NCBI GenBank assembly: GCA_914767715.1
Contig: OU612065.1
Span: forward strand, 30,692,001-30,756,000
Direction of reading: 5' to 3'
Source of the DNA: Membranipora membranacea
Taxonomy: Eukaryota; Bryozoa; Gymnolaemata; Cheilostomatida; Membraniporidae
Length of the DNA: 64,000 bases
Both the position numbers and the translations under genes were made by a program. The notes under the pieces are model-generated. The model was not told the origin of the DNA. It saw nothing but the letters and a program-made list of their open reading frames with translations, and made no database searches. Positions 11,968 through 22,038 of this stretch are shown piece after piece (the first letter of the stretch is position 1; each line of letters starts with the position of its first letter).

Positions 11968-14900
11968 TCAAGACTTCGCAAAATCGACAAATGGACTATG
12001 TGGGTATTGAAGCACATATATATCAAAACTATAAAACTTTTTCAAATCTTCGATATCTCCAGGGTCCATATTCCGATAATAATCCTGATATGAAGCGGAG
12101 ATTTGCTTTTTCTCGTTAGCGCGTATGCTGTTTTCCCTTGTCTTATTAAATATATCTTCAGGGTCGTTTATCCCAGCTTGTTGTAAGACATGATACGCCT
12201 CTGTCGCCATATTCTCTACAGCCACTAGAAAATTAGATCAGATCGTGATTACGTCAAAAGGGTACCACATGTATTATGTGCTCGTTTACACACTCATATA
12301 GATGGCAAGCATTATGATTTCTCAACTGAAGCTACATAACCATGATTGGTTAAGTTGGAAGCGGAAGTTGATTAGTTTACTCATTTTCCCTGGTTTATGT
12401 GAGTCAAATTCGGGAGTTATATCCCAAAATCCCTGGTCAAATTGAGTTTGCATATTCTATGAGGCAATGACTCCCCTCGGTTAAGTATGGCTCAGTACAA
12501 ATAATGCACGGTGTATATTATCACAGAGTAAGGATATATCCTTACTCTGTGATAATATACTCAGTGTATTGATATAAAGATTAACTAGAAGTTGTGTACT
12601 GTAAGCAAGGGGTAAAACAGTATGCTGATAGAAAAGCCAAAAATCACACAAATCTTGTTTCAAATCAATGACACCTTGACAAAGACCTATTATAGATTTT
12701 GCAGCAGTATATTAAAATACTGGTTTGGATGAGATTATAGTCATTAGAAAACTGCACTATTCGTTCAGTGGTCATTTTCCAGTAGTTACCTCCATTTCGG
12801 TACTTAGTACTACTGCATTCGATTTTGTTGCATTTTGGGAATAATAGGTATTAATTCATTGATTTGTGTGCTACTGGACAATTAAATAGTACTGTAATTC
12901 AAGAAAGTTGCTGCGACGGTCCACTCTAAAAGCGATGGTTTAGCCTTGTCACACATCTCCAAACCAAAAAAGTAGCCGCGTGAAAAGGCTAGCGATGGTT
13001 CATTATGAATGTACTGTTGCTTACATCCTGTGATTTGTGTAAAAATTGTTTATAACCTCCACATGATAAATTCTTTAAATAGTACCCACCAGCCTATCAG
13101 AGCCAACACATAATTGGCTATAGTACATACACTGTCCAGTATATTTAATTAAAACCAACTAGGATTATCTTTGTTTGACATAATTTAATAATCATATTTT
13201 CACCGCAAAACTTGTTCATTATACCATTACCAATAACAGTAAATAAATGTGGCGATTCCTTCATGCTGTTTGTATGTGTGTATGTAATAGTGAAGGTGCA
13301 TTGTTGCTTGCTAGTAGGAGTTGGCTCAGTTGGTTAGAGCGCCGTACATTTAGCATGCAAAATGTTGAAGGTCATGGGTTCCAATCCCACTTCAGCCCAT
13401 CGACTACTGGGGTGTGGTTGGCTCACAGGTGTACTCCGACCTGCCTGCAAACAGAGAGCATCCTGGCGCAGATATTGCGGCCTCGCCACTGAGGCACTAA
13501 TACTTTGCCTGCTTAGGGATATGGCGCTTGGTCAGACACCTGATTTTAATCAATCTTTTAATCATAGACCTGTGTGTGGGCTGTGGAATGTTTGTCACTA
13601 TGTGCTGATTGATTGTCAATTTGGATCTGTATCATTATTTCATGTTTGTAATTTTCACAATCCTAGTAGTGTTGAGTGCTGGGTTTGTTTGTTTAGAGGT
13701 GACAGGCTAGCCTCTAGACTGTAGGAGCAGACTATATCACAAAGTAAGGATATATCCTTACTTTGTGACTATATGCTGCCTAAGCAGAGGAAGTGATATC
13801 AGATCTGACTACATTATGCGCACATTGTACATCCAGCGTCATTCTGATCCTATGAGGCGTTTGAACTCATGCAGCTATTATGTCTCTCATGCAAATCTCC
13901 AGGAAATTAAACTCATGGGTGTAATAGATTACCCCGATAGTATTACAGGTCAAACCATAGACTTGAAAATAGATTAAAGGGAAAACACATCACACTTTAT
14001 ATACTTATAATTCTAATCATCAGCAGAAAAGCATTTCGTCATTAGCCAAATTGCTTACTCATTTTAAATGCTGTCATGGTAAAAATCCATGTCTCGAAAC
14101 TGAGCAGTACCATTAAATGTAGTTATACCAGAGACTATAGATATATAGATATATATCTATAGTCTCTGGTTATACTGATATCTGGATGTTTGTTCATCAT
14201 ATAGGAGATGGTATGAACTTTAAGCGCACACTGTACTCTTATAAAATGCTATAAATGTGAACACAGTTCCACATCTTTTGGGGATTTCCGCAGAGATCGT
14301 CAAGACTATGGCTTTCTTGCTCATACCAAATATAATGCAAATACAATGAAAGATTTTGAGACAGTATTTTAGTGCATGCCAGAACCACCAAGACCAAGAG
14401 GTATTAAATTTTTTTTACTGGTTCTATAAGATTTGGATAGTTTTCGTACGAATGTATGTTTTTTATTCCAATTCAGGAATACTCCACCAACTGTTTTATA
14501 TGATGCACAACGCATCGGCAACAGTGGCTTTACTGGCTTACTGAATAAATCTGTCAATCTGTACAAAATGCAGTGTGTCCATTTTCCAATGTTCAAATGC
14601 TGCCAAACCCTCAATTTCACACTGTAACACTTTCTTATACCTACCAACATAGTCATAGTGTCCGTTGCAGATGTTACATCTCTCTGTGGTCGGCAGCCAG
14701 TGTATATTATATCTTTTGTTTCTCCATTTTCCCAGTACACAATATTTCACAAACTCTCTGGAATGAAAAGCAAACAGATTACTTAGCAATGAGAATAAAC
14801 AGATATTTCGTTTACATGTAAAGGGACAAACGACAGACATTAGTAGATGGTGGGTTACACTGCAGTCACGCGGCTACTTTTTATGTTTTGTACCCCAAAA

Positions 14901-16867
14901 ACAAAAAAATAGCCGAGTGACAAGGCTAATAGCAGAGAGACCCGCTATTGTAGTATTTCTCATATCGATAGAGAATTGATAAATTCATGTAGCTTGGGTC
15001 TCAGAATATGGAATTTGGTGTGACGACCCAAGGTCAAGGTCAATTTCTTGAATAATGGGAGAGTTCATGTAAGGTGCTTAGACTTATTTGACTCTAACTA
15101 TCAGAGATACACATGCCAATAGTGTATTTAATGTCAGAGTAGCCTGGGCAAGCTGTTGGGACGCAACCCCCCCCCCCCCCCCCCACAGCCTGTCCAGGCT
15201 ATGTAGAGAGTCTCAGTGATCTGAAGTTACGAGCCTACGCCCTACACTTTAGTATGCTTTGTTGTCATCCTACATGATCTATTAGTGCCAGCAAACAAAG
15301 TGTCCCTTTTGTGGGCGTCCTTTGAATCATGGACACAAATATAGCACACGTGTGTAACTTTAGATGGCTATGGCCTACTAGATGTCCTACCAACTCAAGC
15401 GGGATGATTATGTCATATTTAAACAGAAAAGCCAAGAGCTTTAAATCAAGCACCATTTTAAACAAAACCTGCCACGAAAGTTTTTTTTGAGAAAAATTGA
15501 AGACAAGTTGACGTGGAAATAAGATTTGAATATTCACATTTGTGTCTGTAGCTTCATCACTTATTGACTGCAACACTTTATGGGAATCTAAAGCATCACT
15601 AAATTTTGAAGCAATCATGAAAGGAAGGACAGAAAAGGAAACCGACAAAGTATAAGTTAAGTAAGTTAAGTTAAGTATAAGTTAGAGAGAATATATGAGA
15701 GAGGAGGGGGGAGGAGGGGGGAGGAGGGGATGGGTTTGAGTGAGGACATAGTCATGTGCCGTAGGTTTATATATATTACTGGTATGGGAAAAATGGATGA
15801 TACTGGCATTTTTTATATGTCCGACATTTGGCCTTCAACCCTCACAGATTGATTATGAATTCGTGGCTGAACCACCATTGTCACCAACGAGCGACTACAC
15901 ATAGAATGTCAATATAGAATTGGATAATACAGTGCAGTTCACTAAATTCAAACCTCTGGGGACCACAATTAATTCAGTGACATTAGAATGCATTGAGATC
16001 TGGCTGAAGGGGCCAATTTTCCTTGTATGAATAAACAGGAGTTTCGAGTTATAAAGTTAACCAGCTTTCACTGTAGTTATACTTCAAATACTTACTTGAA
16101 ATTAGGTTTGGTTTTAAATTTTCTGATACACATTGTTCTGACTTCATGCTCCCATTTGGGTTGGCTCTTTGTTCCAATCTTCTGGAGATATGTGCTTACC
16201 AAACGGTGCCATGGGTTACGCATAGTGGTCAACCTCTGAAGGAAAAGAGTGAAGTATGGTAAAACAAATCTGTTGTTGCTACAGTCAGAGTATACATAAC
16301 TTCAGTGTTCAAATATTTTCACTAGGAGACAAAAACAAATAATCCAAACAATAACAATTAAGTCAAGTTAAGTTAAGTGAATATATACCACCTTCCACCC
16401 CCTTCATTTAAACTTACGATCCTCGCACCACCATCTTTCTCCTGCCTCCTCCCTCTATATTTAGTGGCTTCCAGTAGTCGCTTCCAGAATGTGCTGCCAG
16501 CCTTGGCCGTCGCACAGTACTCAATATTCCTGGACCTTCTCATCACTATAGGGGGGAACGATCTCCATTGATTTCTCAGCCCACCGTATGTTTGGCACCT
16601 CTCTCGTATTCCTTTTAATCTCGTGAAGAGTAGCGTGTCCATCTCAGACAGTGTGAGGTTATACCAATCAGGTAACCAGTGCTCCACCGCCTCTACGGAG
16701 GTGGAGGATGGCTCATAGTCGTCTGTACCGCTATCCAAATATTGCTCAGTAAAGAACTCAGGCGGCTCCCGAGCAAAGCTGACACTAAATCCAGAATGTA
16801 TCAAAACAACACACATCAGTAGGATGCCTGCCGCTATCGATGTTATAATTGTGTAGTTCCACTTCAT
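11968..16867 (-). CDS. Carbohydrate sulfotransferase (sulfotransferase 2 family), 4 exons
   Basis: Predicted Golgi type II membrane enzyme transferring sulfate from PAPS to a glycan. Exons on the - strand: 16867-16418, 16235-16096, 14757-14645, 12224-11968; phases join to 319 codons plus TGA. Residues 5-24 form a signal anchor (NYTIITSIAAGILLMCVVLI), followed by a stem with an NLT sequon at 70. The 5'-phosphosulfate loop is ATAKAGSTFWKRL (119-131); the 3'-phosphate motif is RNPWHRLVSTYL (156-167), where the family usually has R-H/D/E-P-F-x-R-L. Exon 3 gives EFVKYCVLGKW...HWLPTTERCNICNGHYDYV, the typical HW-x-P-x-x-x-x-C-x-x-C block. The C-terminal exon has DIEDLKKFYSFDIYVL, the family's usual ending. 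The spacing between the two PAPS motifs is shorter than in the chondroitin/HNK-1-type enzymes, so a missed microexon is possible. The acceptor glycan cannot be predicted. Confidence 0.9.
12513..12560. repeat. Perfect 48-bp palindrome
   Basis: Two 24-base arms, GTATATTATCACAGAGTAAG... and its exact complement, meet with no loop at 12536/12537. The core AGTAAGGATATATCCTTACT recurs in a second palindrome at 13737-13768. Lies in the last intron of the sulfotransferase gene. Confidence 0.93.
13316..13550 (+). mobile_element. tRNA-derived SINE
   Basis: The head contains an A-box-like TGGCTCAGTTGGTTAGAGC (from about 13322) and a B-box-like GGTTCCAATCC (about 13378-13388), spaced as in a tRNA. The unrelated body includes CTCCGACCTGCCTGC. 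The cloverleaf arms do not pair well, so it is not a functional tRNA gene. The 3' boundary is approximate. Inserted in intron 3 of the sulfotransferase, antisense to it. Confidence 0.75.
13728..13777. repeat. Palindrome sharing its core with 12513-12560
   Basis: A perfect 32-base core (TCACAAAGTAAGGATA and its complement, 13737-13768) sits inside a slightly rearranged outer palindrome that begins GCAG and ends CTGC. It differs from the 12.5-kb palindrome by only one base in the core arm (AAAGT versus AGAGT), so both belong to one tiny repeat family. Confidence 0.88.
14127..14170. repeat. 44-bp palindrome
   Basis: Arms ACCAGAGACTATAGATATAT and its complement are separated by four bases. A third short hairpin within 1.7 kb, with a different core from the 12.5/13.7-kb pair. 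Confidence 0.85.
15141..15200. repeat. Poly-C tract (18 C) within an inverted repeat
   Basis: A run of 18 cytosines (15167-15184) is bracketed by AGCCTGGGCAAGCTGT and ACAGCCTGTCCAGGCT, which are near-complementary. The C run therefore sits near the loop of a hairpin and could form an i-motif, or a G-quadruplex on the other strand. Length in the assembly is unreliable for such runs. Confidence 0.7.
15701..15729. repeat. G-rich decamer repeat
   Basis: Three copies of GAGGAGGGGG give four-plus G runs with short spacers, a G-quadruplex-compatible purine tract. It lies in intron 2 of the sulfotransferase, next to an AAGTT-rich simple repeat (about 15650-15685) that recurs at about 16360-16380. 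Confidence 0.6.
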
Positions 16868-17024
16868 TTTTCGACTACCAGCTCAAAAAAGGGCACAGCA
16901 GGCAACAACAGTTATGCTTAGTCAATGAAACACGTGTTATGCCTCCAGCATTGCAAAGTTTATAAATATACTCAAAGTTATTGCCTCCACTCTTCAGCCA
17001 CACCTCCTATTGTAGTCATAGGTA

Positions 17025-17184
17025 TGCATATCGACCTGTCAATGTTTGCTGAAGTATTACATCCAACTTAGCACAGAGCAAACATACACAGCCAGTTTTG
17101 CATCGTCATGCACAAAGCTGATGCTGCCTAGCACATAATTACTACCCATTAATGCATTGCTGCAAAACCTTGGTTGCCCTTTAA
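17025..17184 (-). mobile_element. Truncated copy of the TTAA-flanked MITE found at 35.5 kb
   Basis: Read on the - strand from 17184 this begins TTAAAGGGCAACCAAGG and follows the 35504-35879 element through GCAGCAAT, ATTAATGGGTAGTAA, CTAGGCAGCATCAGC and TTTGTGCAT with few changes. Similarity fades toward 17025 and the second terminus is missing. The two copies are in opposite orientation. Confidence 0.8.
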
Positions 17185-19250
17185 GTATAAGCTACAGCAG
17201 AGGGGTATTGCATTATATTACAGTACAAATCTCAGATCTCTGTCACTAACACGGCTCCAGCAGCTGAGGAAGCTGCATTGAATTAATAACTAGATGTTTG
17301 CAAGGTAATGTTTAATTATAATCAGCATCGATTATCCACTGGGTGCAACACATATCCACAAACAGTACTGCTGCAGTATAAGTGAAAGTCTGTGTCACTT
17401 CATATATTATAAGTACCCCTTTATATAAGCAAGAACAAGTCCTTTATACTGGGGCATTATAATTATAAGTGATGGCGATTACTGTTATGTAACAGGTATT
17501 CTGTACACTCAGTTTTCAACTTCTGCTTCGGCAGTCGACGACCGACGACCCAGGTCCTTGTATTGTAGCAACGCTCATATCATCAACATGTGTTGATAGA
17601 ATATGATATTTATTTTTAACATTTATTGGCAATCATCTTCATCATTAAAATGATGTTCTTTCGAATGTACCAGAGCAAGCAAAACAATAAAACATAAAAG
17701 AAGAAATATGATCCTGCATTATTATTAGTTTATCGCTTGGTTATTTTTGTTTGTCCTGGTAATAAATGGTGCATATTTTATGTATGTGTTAGAGAAAGGA
17801 GTAACAGCTAAGATAACTAGAAGCGGTTATATTTGTTATTTATAATCTTTGGTATGACTAATAAATTTGTAACAGGAGTTGGTTTGATAAATACCAAGAT
17901 AATGACGTAACAAAGGGTTAATAACAAACTGTCAACAATTGTGACACATAGGAGATACAATTTTACAAATTTGAAAGACCTTTCTCTTCTCCATCGAAAT
18001 GTGGAACCAATAGTTGTAATTAAAATAATAAAAACTGTAAATAGACGTTATGATTATAATTATATCATTTGTAATAATGATATGTTGATGACCTAATTAA
18101 CATATCTATGTTCTAGGATTAGTCATTCTTGCTTACATGCTCTCTGCACTTATATGCCAATTGCACTCATGCTTGCTTATACCAAAGATTATACAGTGCT
18201 TATCCCAAGCCATGTCAAAAAATAGCTGAACACAAATTTTGGTTTGTATCATCATTTCAATAACAGACATTTTACTTTGAACTGATATTACCCAAAATGA
18301 TTGACCCTATTTGAGGCCTGCGATCTGTTGAGAAAATAATCAGTAAAATTGTGCAAGTTCTGCAAAAACTAGCCTTAGCAAGAGACTTACTTGGCAAGTT
18401 AATAACTTCTTTATGAAAAGACTGAAATGGTCCTACTGAATCAAAAAGGAAAATAATCCCATTTGTATTGACTTTAATCTTATGACTATATCAATGATGA
18501 CTGAATATTTATTCTCATTCTTTCTTAGGTATCGAAATTAAAGTTAAAGCTCTGATATTTCGAGTTTATGATGGAAACAAGGTATCTGAGAATATGTACT
18601 GAGTATTCACCAGACAAGACTCAAACCTGGTAAACAAAAATAGACATTGAGCGGAGAAAGACAATCACTGAGAGGGGGGGGGGGGGTGAGAGGCAAAAAA
18701 CCTTGATCTTGAACAAATGTACAGATCCCGACCTCTAGATTTTGCTACCTCAGGCGAAGGTGTGCTACTTTTCGCTGAACTATTTTTGCCGGGTTGTAAA
18801 TCATTTAATGGAGAGTCATTGGTTGCGTAGTTATGCTATATAAAAGTACAAATACTATGAGAGGATTTGCATACAAAGCAGGATAAATAAACAGTGGATA
18901 GGTTGGCAAGGGTTAGCGGCAAATACACTGGCTTGTATGGTAATGCAAATAGCGATGCCAATAACTGTGACATTGCAGCAAGCTTTTATAAAGGAAATAT
19001 CTATGGCCGTGGGTCAAACACTCTAATAAGTGGACCAAGGGAGAAAATATTAGGTCGAAGATTAAACATCCATTGATTACAATACTAACACAAAGCTACT
19101 AGCATTAGTGATGTGTATTGATGCAATAACACCATCAACACTCAATTTCAAATTAAAGTTTCTGAATTCCAAAAAAATTACGATAAAACACTAGGTGATC
19201 TAATCAAGGGTTTATTAATCAAATACATTTTCTTAGGTCCTCTACATCCC

Positions 19251-19378
19251 TATTTCACTAGTCTAAGTGCTCAGACTCCAAGGCGCAGGGAGTTACTTGC
19301 GCAAGGAGAGGAGTTTGATAGCTTGCGCAAGTAACTCCCTGCGCCTTGGAGTCTGAGCACTTAGACTACTATTTCACT
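19251..19378. mobile_element. Perfect hairpin element with 9-bp target-site duplication
   Basis: Two exact 46-base inverted arms (19260-19305 and 19322-19367; the left starts AGTCTAAGTGCTCAGACTCC) surround a 16-base loop. The nonamer TATTTCACT occurs immediately before (19251-19259) and just after (19370-19378). This is the signature of a tiny foldback transposon; a 9-bp duplication is typical of Mutator-like elements, but the family is inferred. Confidence 0.85.
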
Positions 19379-19552
19379 GATTTCAATGTTCAAGCACAGC
19401 GATACATAAGGTAAAGTATAACTATCAAAAGTAGTGGCTGTTTTAAACATCACACCTGTACCTTTTCAGTCTACAAGTTTAATAATCTCAAAAGATCTTC
19501 CCATGCTAAGAATGTATGTTCTACATACTGTCCAGCAATCTCCCACATCAGG

Positions 19553-20015
19553 ATTTGCCTCAGGGCTCTCAACCTGGGAGGATCCAAAACCTGAGTTTTG
19601 CCGATACCGTGTTGCATGTGGCATTTCAAAGGCGTGAAACGCCCCGTGCACAAACAGCTTAGAGTTTTTTAGAGCTCTGTTAGCCTCCTCAATGGGCCGG
19701 GCCACCAAAGCCTAGAAAGCAATTCAGGCCTCTGCGTATGAAAGATATTGGTTTTTTAGAGTTGTTAGCAGATCATTGATATAGAATCACTGTAAAAGTC
19801 ATCTTGGTTAATGTATTTCTTATACCACAACATAAAAATTGTTTTTTTAATCTTACAACTAGGCCACACCGAGAGGAGTTCCCCAACTTCGATGAATATG
19901 AGGCAAAATCTGAGTTTTTAGCTGATATTCTAAAATCCCCTGAGTTGCCTGAGTTGAACCCAAAAACCTGAGTAACTCGGGCTAAATCTGAGTGGTTGAG
20001 AGCCCTGATTTGCGT
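19553..20015. mobile_element. Non-autonomous hAT element (MITE) with 8-bp target duplication
   Basis: The element spans 19561-20007. It begins CAGGGCTCTCAACC and ends GGTTGAGAGCCCTG, terminal inverted repeats of hAT type. Flanks ATTTGCCT (19553-19560) and ATTTGCGT (20008-20015) are an 8-bp duplication with one mismatch. The interior contains many CTGAGTT-like motifs and no transposase. Short open frames inside it are not genes. Confidence 0.88.
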
Positions 20016-21577
20016 AATAAAACCTTTTGTAGTTACTGTACGAGATCTTTAAACTATGGCAATAGTAAAATTTACACCATATTGAGAAACAAATGAGCGC
20101 AACATTTCAATGATATTGAACTTTAGTTTCATAGAAAAATGTAATAGAATCAACACCAATACGTATTAGCAGATGTATGTTGGGTTTTCAATGCTGATTC
20201 GTAGAACTATATCTCTTGGTGTGTTACTGAACTGGATGGTTACAGCTTCAATAAATCTTACTGTTATTATATTAAATCAAACCAATAATTCTTGATACTG
20301 TTGTCACCAGGCCCAAGGATGGTGGCCACCCTCCTTGTTGTCATCAGGAAGTCTGGGATGTCCCAAACTCCCTGTTGTCATCGAGCAGAAAGCAACTATT
20401 TTGAGGAGTTACTTGTACACAACCATTGACACACAACTCCTAACAAAATAAGGCTACCCAATTTTTTCATCAGATCATGGATGGTGGGAGGGGAGTGTCT
20501 CCCACCCTCACTTGTCAGGTAGATGGGGCATCACCTGCATCTCTATCTCTGTAATGATTTGTATTCATCTTTGGATAATGACAGATTTTTAGTTTTAAAT
20601 TTGACAAAAGCGAATTTATTCTACTGTACAAAATAACTTAGCACACATATTTACAGTCACACTTTTTTCACACAAATTCAGATAATTCTCACAATCTCTC
20701 TCAGTTACACAAATCATACACAGATAGCACACACAATAATCTACAGCTGTCGGAAATCCAGGTCAAGGATATCAGACAACTCCAATCAAATCTCAAATAA
20801 CAAACAACTCGACGCATTGATGTAGAAAAATATCGTGGCACTCAAGAAAAAAGGAAGCAGCAAAGTAAAAAACACCAATTAATCTATCTATGATCAGTCA
20901 AGGGAAAATGATTATCAAAGCTATCACACAATGTGTTGAGGAGTCATTCTATTCTCAATGACTTGGGAAGGCCAACTTTATCTGGTGTGACTGCTAGCAA
21001 CACTGGTCTGCGTGCGACACATATCTGCTTGCGACACTTGGTTGACTCAATTACTGATGAGTACTATTGTTGAACCTAGTAGAGAATATATCAGCTACTC
21101 TTCGAGCTCGATCTCCAGATGCTGGGAAATCTCTGGCTATCTCTGTTATCGGTTTTCTTCTGATGAATCTATCAACCACCTGTCACAGATAAATATCAAG
21201 TTTTACTGAGCAGACTGATTTGTGATAGAGGAGCGGTCTGAGCGGTAGAAAAGTGGACAGGATTTTTCATAACAATCAATCTGACAATTCTAGTGTAAAA
21301 ACCTTGGCTTCAAAATGGGGAAGGATCGATGTAGTATGTTAGTTTCTTTCTAGTCAAAGTTTGATCTAGTTCACCTGTTTTAGGAACTGCTTTCCGCTAC
21401 GGATCAATGGAAGAGGCGCGAACCAGGGAGCAGGAAAATTGGATTAATTTGATCTAATTTTCTTAGAATGATAAAATGTATTGGCTTTTTAGAAATGGTT
21501 GATAAAATCAGGGGGTCTTATCATACGCCACATCCCGAAGCATATGTAAAAGTTTGTTCTCTGTTTATAGGTTACAA

Positions 21578-21648
21578 TAGACTGCAGAGGGACTCAAACC
21601 CTTGACGCTTGCGCACTGCTCTAACCAACTGAGCCTCCTCTTACTTGA
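21578..21648 (-). mobile_element. tRNA-like SINE head
   Basis: On the - strand GAGGCTCAGTTGGTTAGAGC (A-box-like) is followed by GGGTTTGAGTCCC (B-box-like). The anticodon region is short and does not fold as a tRNA. The SINE body cannot be delimited. Confidence 0.65.
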
Positions 21649-21720
21649 GGTTAAGGATGAGAGACTCAAACTAGTCAATAGAGATAAGTTTTGGTGTCTG
21701 ACACCTAGATGAAATCCTGC

Positions 21721-21850
21721 TTATTATTATTATTATTATGCGTTTTTATCGAGGTTTTCATAATATGTATAAGTATGTTATAAACAAACGAAAGTAACAA
21801 CTTTTTGACCTCATAAAAAAAATAAATATATATCAACAGAAATAATAATT
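21721..21850 (-). repeat. Possible LINE 3' end fragment next to a (TTA)n microsatellite
   Basis: A (TTA)6 run, then TTTTTATCGAGGTTTTC...GTATAAG...TTTTTGACCTCATAA. This resembles the 3' end of the LINE at 48.3 kb (ATAGAGGTTTTC...GTACAG...TTGACCTC). Similarity is patchy, so this is tentative. Confidence 0.35.
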
Positions 21851-22038
21851 AGTTGGGAGGAAAAGTGTTACTGTATTTGATCGATTATTAGATATTACGC
21901 CTTACTGAATGAAATGAATTGGTTTAAAATCTTGATTTGCCGTAGTTCTGATAAGATATCAAAGGCCAGCACGAACAAAATTGCGGGTGAGATTTTTTTA
22001 TAACAGTTCACATCACCGAAGATTATGTTTAATTGTAT

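Larger units (their letters stand above)
16868..22038. other. Intergenic region between sulfotransferase 5' end and C2CD3 3' end
   Basis: About 5.2 kb that holds the sulfotransferase promoter (not definable by eye) and the C2CD3 3' UTR. Apart from the mobile elements listed separately it shows no coding region I can support. A run of 13 G is at 18674-18686. Confidence 0.65.

Noticed and set aside
13316-13390. Possible tRNA-Ala gene
   Set aside because: A and B boxes are present, but the acceptor and anticodon stems do not pair, and an unrelated body follows. Better explained as a SINE.
14369-14740. 123-codon - strand frame overlapping sulfotransferase exon 3
   Set aside because: Wrong frame; the overlapping frame has the family block HWLPTTERCNIC with proper splice sites.
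15265-15648. 127-codon - strand frame with a SDEATDT-like motif slightly reminiscent of hAT-type transposase proteins
   Set aside because: The similarity is limited to a few residues and nothing else of a transposase is visible. It lies in an intron of the sulfotransferase.
19434-19708. Short overlapping frames on both strands
   Set aside because: They run across the left end of the hAT MITE and have no family similarity.
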